Positions 20,361 through 28,850 of a stretch of 53,229 bases of DNA are shown here, piece after piece. Position 1 is the stretch's first letter, and each line of letters starts with the position of its first letter. The stretch lies in assembly GCF_029959445.1 (NCBI RefSeq), contig NZ_JASCOR010000009.1:1-53229 (forward strand), in the 5' to 3' direction. Source of the stretch: Stenotrophomonas sp. PS02298 (GTDB taxonomy: Bacteria; Pseudomonadota; Gammaproteobacteria; Xanthomonadales; Xanthomonadaceae). The notes beneath the pieces are model-generated. The model did no database searches and was not told where the DNA came from. It was given only the letters and a program-made list of their open reading frames with translations. A program made the position numbers and the translations under genes.

Positions 20361-21353
20361 ATGAGCCTTGACGAGTTTGGCCTGATCGAACGCATCCGCC
20401 GCCGCACTGCTGCGCGCGCGGACATCGTGTTGGGGATAGGCGACGATGCCGCCCTGCTGCAGCCGCAAGCTGACCAGCAACTGGTGGTGACCACCGATAC
20501 GCTCAACGTGGGCGTGCACTTTCCGGCGGAAACGCCGCCGGCCGATATCGGTTGGAAGGCCTTGGCGGTGAACCTGTCCGATCTGGCCGCCATGGGCGCG
20601 CAACCGGCGTGGTGCAGTCTGTCGCTGTCACTGCCCGATGCCGACCCGGACTGGGTCGATCAGTTCGCTCAAGGTTTCTTCCAGCTGGCCGATCTGCATG
20701 GCATCGCCTTGATCGGTGGCGACACCACGCGTGGCCCGCTGTCGATCTCCATCACCGCGATGGGCCAGATAGCCGCGGGGCAGGCGCTGCGCCGCGATGC
20801 CGCCCAGCCCGGCGATGACATCTGGGTCAGTGGCGTGCCGGGTGAAGCCGGTTTGGCCCTGGCGCTGTGGCAGCAGCGCGCCCTGGATGTCAGCCGGAAG
20901 GCTGGCGATGCAGCGTTGGAGCACCTGCGTCAGCGTCTGGCGCGGCCAACGCCGAGGGTTGAGCTGGGCCGCGCGTTGTGGGGTTTGGCGACGGCTGCGG
21001 TGGATGTGTCCGACGGTCTGCTCGCGGATCTGGGGCACATCTGCGCACGCAGCGGGGTTGCCGCCGATGTGCTCGAACATGCATTGCCGGCCTCGTCGGC
21101 GGCGGCGCAGGCGGGCCTGTCCGAGGCGTTCAACACCTTGCGTGGCAGTGCCGGTGACGACTATGAGTTGTGCTTCACCGCGCCACCGGGACAACGGCAG
21201 GCCCTGCACGAAACCATGGCATCCGTAGCAGTTCCGCTTACCCGTATTGGCTATATTCGAGCCGGGACAGGGGTACAGGTGATCAACCAGGAGGGTGTTG
21301 TGCAGGGGGCATCGAAGCAGGGCTACAACCACTTTTCAGGGGCAGGGGACTAA
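20361..21353 (+). CDS. thiL: Thiamine-monophosphate kinase
   Basis: Phosphorylates thiamine monophosphate to the cofactor thiamine diphosphate. The 330-aa product belongs to the PurM-like ATP-binding superfamily. It shows EFGLIERIRRR at the start, GIGDDAALLQP (metal/nucleotide site, near residue 28), TTDTLNVGVHF, GWKALAVNLSDLAAMGAQP and LIGGDTTRGPLSISITAMG, then DVSDGLLADLGHIC and GSAGDDYELCFT. A GTG three bases upstream could also serve as start. pgpA, a frequent downstream neighbour, is absent. The next gene lies 180 bp away across an AT-richer gap, so thiL probably ends this operon. Confidence 0.95.
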   Translation: MSLDEFGLIERIRRRTAARADIVLGIGDDAALLQPQADQQLVVTTDTLNVGVHFPAETPPADIGWKALAVNLSDLAAMGAQPAWCSLSLSLPDADPDWVDQFAQGFFQLADLHGIALIGGDTTRGPLSISITAMGQIAAGQALRRDAAQPGDDIWVSGVPGEAGLALALWQQRALDVSRKAGDAALEHLRQRLARPTPRVELGRALWGLATAAVDVSDGLLADLGHICARSGVAADVLEHALPASSAAAQAGLSEAFNTLRGSAGDDYELCFTAPPGQRQALHETMASVAVPLTRIGYIRAGTGVQVINQEGVVQGASKQGYNHFSGAGD

Positions 21354-21532
21354 GGGAACCCCGTAATCAGTAAGGCTGATTTCTGTGTTCACGCGGCATC
21401 CACGTATTCATATTTAACATCTCGTTCGTGATGGAAGTCGCGGTTTGGTGCAATCGAGAGTCTGCATCCGGCGACAGCAGACAGGGGGAAGTAGTGGTGG
21501 AAACAGCAACGTTGGAAAAAGTGAGGGCGAAG

Positions 21533-21931
21533 ATGAGTGATGTAGGTACGCCCTCGGTCACGGTGGACAGCCGTGCCTTGGAAACAGCACTCGATACCGT
21601 CATTGAACGCAACGTTGGCATTTCCATGCTGCTGGTCTCCACGGCCGATGGCCGTGCGATCGCTCACCGTTCGTTGAACAAGCTCGATCCACGGCGCTTG
21701 TCGGCGATGAGCAATTCCTTCTTGACGCTTGGGGAAACCTTGTCGCGCGAGCTCGGCCTGACGGCGGCCGACTACGTGACCATGTCCACCTCACAGGGCA
21801 GCATGGTGTTGGTACGCGTTGCCGCGGACCGGCCCTATACGCTGGCCGCGCTCGGCCATGCCGATACCTCCCTTGCCATCCTGCTGTATGCCGCTCGCGA
21901 TGCTGCGGCGCGGATCAAGGTGTTGCTGTAA
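21533..21931 (+). CDS. Roadblock/LC7 domain protein (first of pair)
   Basis: A 132-aa protein of the Roadblock/LC7 (MglB-like) superfamily, small dimeric regulators of Ras-like GTPases. The signature is visible as helix-strand order with GISMLLVSTADGRAIAHRS (about 26-44), RRLSAMSNSFLTLGETLSRELGL, SMVLVRVAADRPYTLAAL, and a last helix DAAARIKVLL. The ATG at 21533 has GAGGGCGAAG upstream. A GTG at 21497 with AGGGGGAA in front is also plausible and would add 12 residues. With the second Roadblock gene (22094) and the GTPase gene (23497) it makes a module like MglB/MglA, inferred to be a GTPase-activating or scaffold role. Confidence 0.8.
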   Translation: MSDVGTPSVTVDSRALETALDTVIERNVGISMLLVSTADGRAIAHRSLNKLDPRRLSAMSNSFLTLGETLSRELGLTAADYVTMSTSQGSMVLVRVAADRPYTLAALGHADTSLAILLYAARDAAARIKVLL

Positions 21932-21965
21932 CTCTCTTGTTGTAAATCATCAGTGCTGCAGCTTG

Positions 21966-21979
21966 CCTGGCATGCCAGG
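21966..21979. promoter_or_regulatory. Perfect palindrome between the two Roadblock genes
   Basis: CCTGGCATGCCAGG is a 14-base perfect palindrome in the 162-bp gap between the Roadblock genes. An AATAAT-containing stretch at about 22067-22073, shortly before the second gene's ATG at 22094, could be a -10 region. The gap may hold a second promoter with an operator; the palindrome is observed and its role is inferred. Confidence 0.35.
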
Positions 21980-22093
21980 GAGGCCGTGCGGGTGAACGGC
22001 TTCGAGTACGACAACCGATGCGATGCCGGTGCCGCACAGCGGCCCGGTCGCATTCAACACTTAGACAATAATCGATCAGGAACGGAGAAAAAC

Positions 22094-22456
22094 ATGGCTG
22101 GGAACGTCAAGCTGGACAAGTTGAGTGAAATCGCCGGTTTCGTCGGTGCAGCGCTGGTCGACAGCGACAGCGGCATGGCCCTGGGCATGCTCGGCGGTGG
22201 CCCGATCAACCTGGAAGTTGCTGCTGCCGGCAACACCGAAGTGGTGCGTGCCAAGCGCCGCGTTGCTGCCTCGCTCGGCATCACCGATGCGATCGAAGAC
22301 ATCCTGATCACCCTGACCAAGCAGTACCACCTGATCCGTCCGCTGGAAAGCAATGCGGACCTGTTCCTGTACGTGGTGCTGGACCGTTCGCGCGCCAACC
22401 TGGCGCTGGCACGCCACGAGCTGAAGTCGTTCGAACAGACGCTCGATTTCAAGTGA
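22094..22456 (+). CDS. Roadblock/LC7 domain protein (second of pair)
   Basis: A 120-aa protein with a single Roadblock/LC7 domain: IAGFVGAALVDSDSGMALGMLGG (about 12-34), a long helix containing NTEVVRAKRRVAASLG, then DAIEDILITLTKQYHLIRPLES and FLYVVLDRSRANLALARHELKSFEQTL. The ATG at 22094 follows GGAG (22084-22087). It is quite different from the first Roadblock protein in sequence, suggesting two non-interchangeable partners rather than a recent duplication. It lies in the same direction as the unknown gene and GTPase gene that follow. Confidence 0.82.
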   Translation: MAGNVKLDKLSEIAGFVGAALVDSDSGMALGMLGGGPINLEVAAAGNTEVVRAKRRVAASLGITDAIEDILITLTKQYHLIRPLESNADLFLYVVLDRSRANLALARHELKSFEQTLDFK

Positions 22457-22462
22457 TGCAAT

Positions 22463-22499
22463 GGCGTGCTGTTGCTCCGTGACGGAGCCGCAGCACGCC
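22463..22499 (+). terminator. Long stem-loop after the second Roadblock gene
   Basis: GGCGTGCTG (22463-22471) pairs with CAGCACGCC (22491-22499), and an inner GCTCC/GGAGC stem closes the loop. No T run follows, so it is more likely an mRNA-stability or attenuation structure within the operon than a full terminator. Confidence 0.45.
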
Positions 22500-22534
22500 G
22501 ATAGAGCTTCGACTCACAGAACTTGATCGACACC

Positions 22535-23491
22535 ATGAGTGCACCCGCCCGCAAGATCTCTGCGGCCGTTATCGGCTGCCAGGGTTTGGATGTCCTGCAT
22601 ATGATGCGGCTGAAGGTTGCCAGTTCGTTGCTGATGGCCGAGTACATCCAGGCCGACGTGCAGGAGTGGAACCACCAACAGGTGGATCTGCTGGTGGCCT
22701 GCATCGATGACAGCAATGGCCAACAATTGCTGCGGGAGGCCAGTCAGCAGGGTTTGCCGGTGCTGGCGGTCACACGCAAGGTGTTGTCGGGCCTGAGCAT
22801 TCCGGGCGTGGCCTACGGCGCCAGCGTCCGCGATATTTTCCAGCAGCTGCGACAGCTGCTGGTGGCGTCTGACAACAGTGACGAGCGCTACAAGCCGCGC
22901 ACGCTGTTCCGCAGTTTGAGTGGCAGCAAAGGCAAGCCCTGCCTGCTGCACATGGGCCTGGTCAAGCTGCTGATCGATGCCACGCATACGCGGGCTACCC
23001 TGCTGCGTGATCTGCCCTATGAGAACTTCCTGAAGGCCGCCGCCGAGCCGGGTTGGACCCTGTCGCAGCTGGGCAGCGCCGAGGCCGTGGATGAATGCAT
23101 GGCCGATGCGGTCAGCACCCATGCCTTCGAGGACTTCTGCTGGCAGGCGGCGGCACGCTCGCCGGAGCCGCTGGTGCAACGGGAGACCACAAACCCATGC
23201 CAGCTGCGCGGCTGGCCGGAGGTCGAGACCGGCAAGTTGCCGGTGCAATGGCTGTTGCCGATGGCGGCGATGATGCGGCGGCCGTGGCAGCCGGGCGAAC
23301 TGGCGCAGGCTACCGGGACGTCATTGGATGATATTGCCCGTATCATGGCCGCGGCGGCCTGTACCGGGCTGCTTGATGGCAGCGGCACCGGGGCTGCACC
23401 CACGCAGGGTTCCGGCAACAAGGTGTCCGGTTTCTTCACACGTATCGCCAAGCGATTCGGGCTCAATTTTTCCAAGGGGCTTCAGGTCTGA
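22535..23491 (+). CDS. Unknown protein in the Roadblock-GTPase operon
   Basis: I do not recognise this 318-aa protein. The N-terminal part (about 1-110) alternates predicted strands and helices (ISAAVIGCQGLDVLHMM, VDLLVACIDDS, GLPVLAVTRKVLSG, GVAYGASVRDIFQQLRQLL) and resembles a receiver-like alpha/beta fold without a convincing phospho-acceptor Asp. A middle region of unknown fold follows. The C-terminal part (about 235-285) has LPVQWLLPMAAMMRRPWQPGELAQATG then LDDIARIMAAAACTGLLDG, which looks like the small winged-helix-like end of DUF4388/PATAN proteins that accompany Roadblock/GTPase modules. The tail is basic and amphipathic (FFTRIAKRFGLNF). It ends 5 bp before the GTPase gene. An in-frame TTG at 22523 is a less likely start. 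Confidence 0.6.
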   Translation: MSAPARKISAAVIGCQGLDVLHMMRLKVASSLLMAEYIQADVQEWNHQQVDLLVACIDDSNGQQLLREASQQGLPVLAVTRKVLSGLSIPGVAYGASVRDIFQQLRQLLVASDNSDERYKPRTLFRSLSGSKGKPCLLHMGLVKLLIDATHTRATLLRDLPYENFLKAAAEPGWTLSQLGSAEAVDECMADAVSTHAFEDFCWQAAARSPEPLVQRETTNPCQLRGWPEVETGKLPVQWLLPMAAMMRRPWQPGELAQATGTSLDDIARIMAAAACTGLLDGSGTGAAPTQGSGNKVSGFFTRIAKRFGLNFSKGLQV

Positions 23492-23496
23492 CGGCT

Positions 23497-24042
23497 ATGG
23501 CAACCAAGTTGGTTTTTGTCGGTGAAATGGGTGCGGGTAAAACGACTGCGATCCGGTCGATCTCGGACATGGAACCGATCAGCACGGAAATGCCGATCAG
23601 CGACGAAGCTGCGCTGGACGCATTCGAGGATAAATCGCATACGACGGTGGCGCTGGATTACAGCTCCATTGAACTGGGTGATGGTGAGTTGCTGCACGTC
23701 TACGGCGTGCCCGGCCAGGCCTACCTGGATTTCATGTGGCCGATCGTGGCGGAAGGTGCAATTGGCGTGATCGTACTTGTGAGCGCACTCAACCCGCGCG
23801 CGCTGCCAAGTACGTTGACACTGCTGGAGCGTTTCCGTGCGTTGGCACCGGATGCCTGCTTTGCCGTGGGCGTGACCTGCCAGGACCGCGAGCCTGACTT
23901 CAGCTTCGGCGACTTCCGCAATGCCCTGGCCGGCGAAGGCCACCGCTTGCCGGTGATGTGGGTGGACGCCCGAGAAACCAGCCAGGTCGATTTCCTGATC
24001 AAGGCCTTGCTGTCCTGCCGCTACGCCGAAGCGATTGCCTGA
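23497..24042 (+). CDS. Small Ras-like GTPase, COG2229/MglA-like
   Basis: A 181-aa cytosolic GTPase. The P-loop is GEMGAGKTT (9-17). The switch II region is VYGVPGQ (68-74), which replaces the usual DxxG by GVPGQ, as in COG2229-type GTPases. The base-specificity motif is VTCQD (126-130) instead of NKxD. The sequence around the P-loop (KTTAIRSISDMEP, then TVALDYSSIEL) is characteristic of that family. The nearest functional analogy is MglA, whose polar switching is controlled by the Roadblock protein MglB. Two Roadblock genes and an unknown gene directly upstream (5 bp to the nearest) support one operon. Its cellular target, perhaps type IV pili or polarity, is not shown here. Confidence 0.85.
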   Translation: MATKLVFVGEMGAGKTTAIRSISDMEPISTEMPISDEAALDAFEDKSHTTVALDYSSIELGDGELLHVYGVPGQAYLDFMWPIVAEGAIGVIVLVSALNPRALPSTLTLLERFRALAPDACFAVGVTCQDREPDFSFGDFRNALAGEGHRLPVMWVDARETSQVDFLIKALLSCRYAEAIA

Positions 24043-24052
24043 GCAGTCTGTT

Positions 24053-24134
24053 GTAGGAGCGGCGTAAGCCGCGAAGCCACTGGATTGTCAGACGCGCGCT
24101 TGTAAAGCCCCTGCCGAGCATGGCTCGGCACTAC
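24053..24134. repeat. Inverted pair of GTAG REP palindromes (REPIN-like)
   Basis: GTAGGAGCGGCGTAAGCCGC begins at 24053 and TGCCGAGCATGGCTCGGCACTAC ends at 24134. The two different palindromes face each other, with GTAG at one outer end and CTAC at the other, the arrangement of a REP doublet. The second matches the copies at 17122-17144 and 53125-53147. They fill the gap between convergent genes and may serve both as a 3' end. Confidence 0.75.
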
Positions 24135-24146
24135 AGCCAGCCGTGC

Positions 24147-25529
24147 CTACGCCTCCGGCAACACCTTGCCCGGATTGAGGATGCCGCCCGGGTCCAGTGC
24201 CTGCTTGATCGCGCGCATCGTCGCCAGGGTGCCTGCTGAAAATGCCTGCGCCATGAAATCGCGCTTGGCCAGGCCAATCCCGTGCTCACCCGACAAAGTG
24301 CCGCCCAGCTGCAGCGCCAATGCAAATACCTTGGGCAGGGCCGCATGTGCGCGCGCATTCTCGTCCGCATCATCCGGGTGATAGAGGATGTTGACGTGCA
24401 GGTTGCCGTTGCCGGCATGGCCGAAGGTGACGATCGGCAGCTGGGCCTGTTCGGAGAGCCGCTGCACGCCTTCCACCAGCGCCGGGATCTGCGACACCGG
24501 CACCACCACATCTTCGTTGATCTTGCCTGGCGCAATGGTTTTCAGTGCCGGCGACAGGGCGCGGCGTGCCGCCCACAGCTTGTCGCGCGCGCTGCCATCG
24601 GTGGCAACATCCAGCGCCAGCATGCCGTCGCCTTCAGCCGCCTCGGCCAAGGCATTCAACAGGTAGGGCAGGGTGTCTTCATCACCGTCTGCATCGATCA
24701 GCAGCATCGCGCCGGCTTCGGGCACCTGCGCACCGTTGTGACGCAGCAGCTGCAGGCTGCGGGCGTCCATGAATTCCAGCGTGGTCGGCGTCACCGGTTG
24801 TGCCATCACCCGCGATACGGCAGCGGCAGCCGCTTCAGCATCGCGGTACAGCACGCGCAGGCCAGCCTGGCTGCGCGGGCGAGGGGTCAGCTTGAGTGTG
24901 GCTTCGACGATCAGCGCCAGCGTACCTTCGCTGCCAACCAGCAGATGGGTGAGGTCGTAGCCGGTGGAATCCTTGGTGTAGGGGCCACCGCACTGGATCA
25001 ACTCACCGGTGCCGGTGACCGCGACCAGGCCAAGTACGTTGTCGCGGCTGGTGCCGTACTTCACCGCGCGCGGGCCGCCAGCATTGCAGGCCAGGTTGCC
25101 GCCGATGCTGCATATATCCGCACTGGAAGGATCCGGCGGCCAGAACAGGCCGTGCGGCATCAGTGCCTGTTGCAGATCGCCGTTGAGTACGCCGGGTTCG
25201 ACCACCGCGCAGCGATCGCCGGGTTGTATCGCAACGATGCGGTTCATGCGCGCGAACGACAGCACGATGCTGCCAGCCGTGGGTACCGCAGCGCCGGTGG
25301 TGCCGGTGCCGGTGCCGCGACCGACCAGGGGCACGCCGTGTTCACGGCAGGCGCGGACGATGGCTTGAACCTGTTCGCGTGTGCTTGGCAGGGCCACGCC
25401 TTGTGGCAAGGCATGGCGCCAGGAGTTGTCCTGCGCATGGGCTGCGAGCGAGGTGGCGTCGGTGCGCCAGCCGTCGCCCAGCAGCTGTGCCAGGGTGTAC
25501 TTGAATGCGTCGGAAAGGGCGATGTTCAC
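24147..25529 (-). CDS. FAD-linked oxidase, GlcD/D-lactate dehydrogenase family
   Basis: A 460-aa flavoprotein of the FAD-binding PCMH type (COG0277), which oxidises D-2-hydroxy acids such as D-lactate, glycolate or D-2-hydroxyglutarate. The FAD domain shows VPLVGRGTGTGTTGAAVPT, PPDPSSADICSIGGNLACNAGGPRAVKYGT and LLVGSEGTLALIVEATLKLTP. The C-terminal substrate domain has TFGHAGNGNLHVNI and GGTLSGEHGIGLAK, the conserved His/Glu site. The start is GTG at 25529; the nearest ATG is out of frame and stops at once. It is the last gene of the minus-strand run lpoA-yraN-ydjM-tlpA. The exact substrate is not decided. Confidence 0.88.
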   Translation of the reverse strand: MNIALSDAFKYTLAQLLGDGWRTDATSLAAHAQDNSWRHALPQGVALPSTREQVQAIVRACREHGVPLVGRGTGTGTTGAAVPTAGSIVLSFARMNRIVAIQPGDRCAVVEPGVLNGDLQQALMPHGLFWPPDPSSADICSIGGNLACNAGGPRAVKYGTSRDNVLGLVAVTGTGELIQCGGPYTKDSTGYDLTHLLVGSEGTLALIVEATLKLTPRPRSQAGLRVLYRDAEAAAAAVSRVMAQPVTPTTLEFMDARSLQLLRHNGAQVPEAGAMLLIDADGDEDTLPYLLNALAEAAEGDGMLALDVATDGSARDKLWAARRALSPALKTIAPGKINEDVVVPVSQIPALVEGVQRLSEQAQLPIVTFGHAGNGNLHVNILYHPDDADENARAHAALPKVFALALQLGGTLSGEHGIGLAKRDFMAQAFSAGTLATMRAIKQALDPGGILNPGKVLPEA

Positions 25530-25548
25530 CCGCCCATTCTAGGCCGTG

Positions 25549-26121
25549 TCATCCGCCGCTGCCGGTCTTGGTGTTCTGCGCTGGCCGCGTGCGTACATGT
25601 TCGGGCAGCAGGGCCAGCACCTGCTCCAGGATCCCCGGCAACGACGCTTCCGAATAGCCGCGATGGACGGCGCTGATGCGGCCATCCTGGTCCAGCACGA
25701 ACATCAGGGGGATGGCCTTCACCCCATAGGCCTCGGCGGCCTTGCCCTTGCTGTCGAGTACGTATTCCAGATCCAGCTTCCTGTTGCGGCGTGCAAAGTT
25801 CACCACCTGCGCGCGCGGTTCGTCCCAGTTCACTGCGATGACCTCCAGCGCGTCCTTGCCAACCACGCTCTGCAGGTGCGCCAGCACGGGTAGTTCGCGC
25901 ATGCAGGGGCCACACCAGCTCGCCCAGAAGGTCATGATGACCACCTTGCCGCGACGTTGCTGCAAGTCGACCAGTTCGCCAGGCAGGTTCTTGCCAAGTG
26001 CGATCGAGGGCGGGAACTCGCCGGCGGCAGGAACTCCAGCGGCGGCGAATGATGGGATGGACAGCAGCAACAGGCAGCAGGACAACAGCAGTCTTGAAGA
26101 CCGCAGCAGGCGGTAGCGCAT
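25549..26121 (-). CDS. TlpA/ResA-like thioredoxin-fold protein, exported
   Basis: A 190-aa protein with a signal sequence ending near SIPSFAAA and a thioredoxin fold of the TlpA/ResA type. The redox motif WCGPC has cysteines at 70 and 73 within MTFWASWCGPCMRELPVL, and the cis-proline segment is YGVKAIPLMFVLDQDG. It should act in the periplasm as a thiol-disulfide reductase, for example in cytochrome c maturation. No cytochrome genes are nearby. Cysteines at 15-16 lie inside the signal sequence and do not look like a clear lipobox. The gene starts 16 bp after the preceding YdjM-like gene. Confidence 0.87.
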   Translation of the reverse strand: MRYRLLRSSRLLLSCCLLLLSIPSFAAAGVPAAGEFPPSIALGKNLPGELVDLQQRRGKVVIMTFWASWCGPCMRELPVLAHLQSVVGKDALEVIAVNWDEPRAQVVNFARRNRKLDLEYVLDSKGKAAEAYGVKAIPLMFVLDQDGRISAVHRGYSEASLPGILEQVLALLPEHVRTRPAQNTKTGSGG

Positions 26122-26137
26122 GGTTTCCCCGGGTGGC

Positions 26138-26683
26138 TCAGTCGTCGGCGCGGCGGCGCCAACCCTGCGGCGATTGAACCATCTTCCAGCCGATCACCGC
26201 CACCAGCAACGGCAGCCATACCCAGCGCAGCTCCGACAGCACCGTCTGCAAGCCGCGCGCGCTGAAGAAGTTGTTGGCGAACGGCGATACGCGGATGGGC
26301 CGCCACGGGGCGAACAGGCGCTGGTCACTCCATGGCCACCACAGCGCGACACCGAGGCCGCCGGAGGTCAGGGCGTCCAACAACGGATGCGACAACGCGC
26401 AGATGAAGACGAATGCAAACGCCTGCAGGCGGCTCGCACGCAGTGCCTTGGCAAAGGCAATGGCCAGGGCCGCCAATAGCGTGGCGAACAACAGCGAGTG
26501 GCTGGCACCGCGATGACCAAAGCTGTCGGCGTAGGGGATATGCAGGGCGAAGGCCAGTACATCGGCATCGGGCAGCATCGCCGCGGCAACGCCCGCGCCA
26601 AGCAGGCGCGTGGAAACACGTCCGCGCTCGCTGGCGCACCACAGTGCAAGCGGGATCGCGGCGTGGGTGAATATGCTTGGCAT
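26138..26683 (-). CDS. YdjM/DUF457-family inner membrane metal-dependent hydrolase
   Basis: A 181-aa polytopic membrane protein of the YdjM/YfhO-like metal-dependent hydrolase family (DUF457). It shows THAAIPLALW at the N-terminus, MLPDADVLAFAL, HRGASHSLLFATLLA (about 57-71) and ALSHPLLDALTSGG (about 96-109), the His/Asp pattern that defines the family, with about four transmembrane helices. Physiological role is unknown; homologues include LexA-regulated YdjM. The ATG shares its last base with the yraN stop (TGATG arrangement), so the two are translationally coupled. Confidence 0.82.
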   Translation of the reverse strand: MPSIFTHAAIPLALWCASERGRVSTRLLGAGVAAAMLPDADVLAFALHIPYADSFGHRGASHSLLFATLLAALAIAFAKALRASRLQAFAFVFICALSHPLLDALTSGGLGVALWWPWSDQRLFAPWRPIRVSPFANNFFSARGLQTVLSELRWVWLPLLVAVIGWKMVQSPQGWRRRADD

Positions 26684-27057
26684 CAGCAGTCGTCGGCGCG
26701 GAAGGCGTCGCGTATCCAGTTCAGGCGCGGCGGCTCGCCACTGGCTTCAACCACGTCGAAGCGGCAGGGGCTGTTGGCCAGCGCGGGGTATTGGTTGAGG
26801 TAGAGCTGGGCGGCGCGGACCAGCTTGCGACGCTTGCTGGCATCGATGGAGGCAGCGCCGCCACCAAACTGGGCGGAGCGGCGGTAACGTACTTCGACAA
26901 AGACCAGGCTGGCTGCTTCGCGGTCGTACATCACCAGATCCAGCTCACCGCCGCGAAACCGCACATTGCTGGCCCGCCACTGCAAGCCAGCGTTCTGCAG
27001 CAGTGCACGGGCAGCGGTTTCCACCGCTGCGCCGCGTTCGTTCTGCTCAGCGGCCAT
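26683..27057 (-). CDS. yraN: YraN-family (UPF0102) endonuclease-fold protein
   Basis: A 124-aa protein of the UPF0102 family with a PD-(D/E)xK-like nuclease fold. It shows [51 protein letters not shown], where the E/D ... EVRYR residues correspond to the catalytic set, and a C-terminal RFDVVEASG. Its cellular role is not established; it is linked genetically to DNA processing. The ATG at 27057 lies 11 bases inside the end of lpoA. The pair lpoA-yraN, divergent from rsmI, is a widely conserved order. Confidence 0.9.
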   Translation of the reverse strand: MAAEQNERGAAVETAARALLQNAGLQWRASNVRFRGGELDLVMYDREAASLVFVEVRYRRSAQFGGGAASIDASKRRKLVRAAQLYLNQYPALANSPCRFDVVEASGEPPRLNWIRDAFRADDC

Positions 27058-28771
27058 CACCGATGGCGACCGGGCGGCCCGTGCTGAAGGTGGACCAGGC
27101 CGGGGTGCGCAGCACGTTGCCGAAACCGTCCAGGTGCAGGGTGCCGGTGGCACCGCTGAGGCCGCCGCTGGTACTGTTCGCCAGCTTCTCCATGTAGGCG
27201 GTGATCTTCCATGCGTCGTAGCCGAAGGCGAACAGGCGGCTGGCACCACCGCGTGCGGTCGGCAACGTGGCGGCAACTGCCGCCGCGGCCGGCAGGCCGG
27301 CAACGCCGCGGCTGCTCCAGGCTTCGGTCGGGAAGGCGATGCCATCCAGGGCAACGTCGTCTTCGGCCTTGCCGGTGCCTGCGGTCAACTGCGAGGTGCC
27401 GACACGGCTGACGCCGCCCAATCCGGCCAAGGCCAGCTGCGGCGCCAGCACGCGCGCCTGGTTGCCCTTGACCGCGAGCAGGATCGCGTCGACGCCGGTT
27501 GCCTGGCGCAGCTGCGCGGTGATGTCTGCCGGTACGTCGCCGACAGTGATGGTCGCGGCGATCTTGCCGCCGCGCTCACTGAAACGTTCCTTGAAGGCAC
27601 CGCTGGAACGACGCCCGGCGTCGTCACTGCTGGCGATCACCAGCACATTGCGGCGCTCGCGGCCGAGCAGGTACTCGGCGGCCATCAGGCCGTCGTCTTC
27701 CGGGGCCAACGAAAAAGCGGCGTTGCCCGGCGGCGGTGCGTCCTTGCCGCGATTCAGGGCCAGCAGCGGCACCGGCAGCTCGCTGCGGTGGAACAGCGCG
27801 TCCACTTCGTCGCGGCCGAGCGGGCCGACAATGAAATCGACGCCGTTGCCGACCGCCTTGTCATAGGCTGCGCCGGCACCGCTGGCGGTGCCCTTGGTGT
27901 CGATGAAGTCGATCGACGGGCGGCGACGGCTCTCGCCGTAGTAAGCGGCCAGCAGCCCGTCACGGACCGATGCACCGGCGGCAGCGAGGTTGCCGCTGAG
28001 CGGCAACAGCACCGCCATCTTCACCGGCGGCCGGTAGCCGTCGGCATCGGCGGCCGGGCGCTTGCTGGTATCCAGTTGCGAGGCGGTATCGCGGTCGAAC
28101 GGACGCGGCAGCGGCAGGCCGCGGCCGATCAGGGCGCGCCCTGCGTGGTTGTAAAGCGGATCACCGACCGGCAGCGCGGCGGCGCGGCTGCTCAGGGTGG
28201 CGTCGTTCAGGCCGGCCAACAGGCGGGTGATGGCACGCTGGTTGTCGTTGCGTGCCGTGCCGCTGAGCTGGGTGCCGGCGCGGGCGCGTTCGGCAGCTGC
28301 GGCGAAGGCGTCGCCGGTGGCTTCCAGCGCCTGCGCGCGGGCCAGGTACCAACGTGCCTGCAGTGGCGCCGACAGTGCTGCCGGATTCTCGGTCAGTACC
28401 TGCAGCACGGTGGCCGGCTGCTTGTCGCCCAACGCCAGCTCGGCCTGCAGCAGGTTGAAGCGCTGGCGGGTGGCACCGGACAGCTGGCGCTGCTGCACCT
28501 GTGCCATCAGCATGCGCGCACGCGCGCTGTCACCGGCTTCCTGCCAGGCAAAGGCGGCATCGGCCAGCAAGGGGCTCTTGGCGCCGCCGCGTACCAGTGC
28601 GGCCTGCGCTTCCAGTTGCTGTGCGGCGTCGCGCGGTTTGCCTTGTTCAAGCAGGGCAATGGCGGCCTGCTGGGCGGGGGAGCTGGTCGGCGCTACGCTG
28701 GTGGTGGCGCAGCCGACGAACAGCAGCATCGACAATGACAGGGCGGAAATCCGTGCGGCTGGCTTGTTCAT
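27047..28771 (-). CDS. lpoA: LpoA-like outer-membrane lipoprotein, PBP1A activator
   Basis: LpoA is an outer-membrane lipoprotein that spans the periplasm and stimulates PBP1A (known in E. coli). The 574-aa product begins with a lipoprotein signal ([21 protein letters not shown]; acylated Cys21). It has an N-terminal TPR-like helical region (about 35-215) rich in Ala/Gln, and a C-terminal periplasmic-binding-protein fold from about 240, opening [28 protein letters not shown] and including [15 protein letters not shown]. It is shorter than the E. coli protein (678 aa), mainly in the N-terminal region. It overlaps yraN and is divergent from rsmI over 79 bp. Confidence 0.88.
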   Translation of the reverse strand: MNKPAARISALSLSMLLFVGCATTSVAPTSSPAQQAAIALLEQGKPRDAAQQLEAQAALVRGGAKSPLLADAAFAWQEAGDSARARMLMAQVQQRQLSGATRQRFNLLQAELALGDKQPATVLQVLTENPAALSAPLQARWYLARAQALEATGDAFAAAAERARAGTQLSGTARNDNQRAITRLLAGLNDATLSSRAAALPVGDPLYNHAGRALIGRGLPLPRPFDRDTASQLDTSKRPAADADGYRPPVKMAVLLPLSGNLAAAGASVRDGLLAAYYGESRRRPSIDFIDTKGTASGAGAAYDKAVGNGVDFIVGPLGRDEVDALFHRSELPVPLLALNRGKDAPPPGNAAFSLAPEDDGLMAAEYLLGRERRNVLVIASSDDAGRRSSGAFKERFSERGGKIAATITVGDVPADITAQLRQATGVDAILLAVKGNQARVLAPQLALAGLGGVSRVGTSQLTAGTGKAEDDVALDGIAFPTEAWSSRGVAGLPAAAAVAATLPTARGGASRLFAFGYDAWKITAYMEKLANSTSGGLSGATGTLHLDGFGNVLRTPAWSTFSTGRPVAIGDGR

Positions 28772-28850
28772 TTGAGGTCCGTTCGACAGGGCGCGGCAGT
28801 GCCGGGCGGGGGAAACGGTACGATTCTACCCTTGGCCCACGGAAATACCG

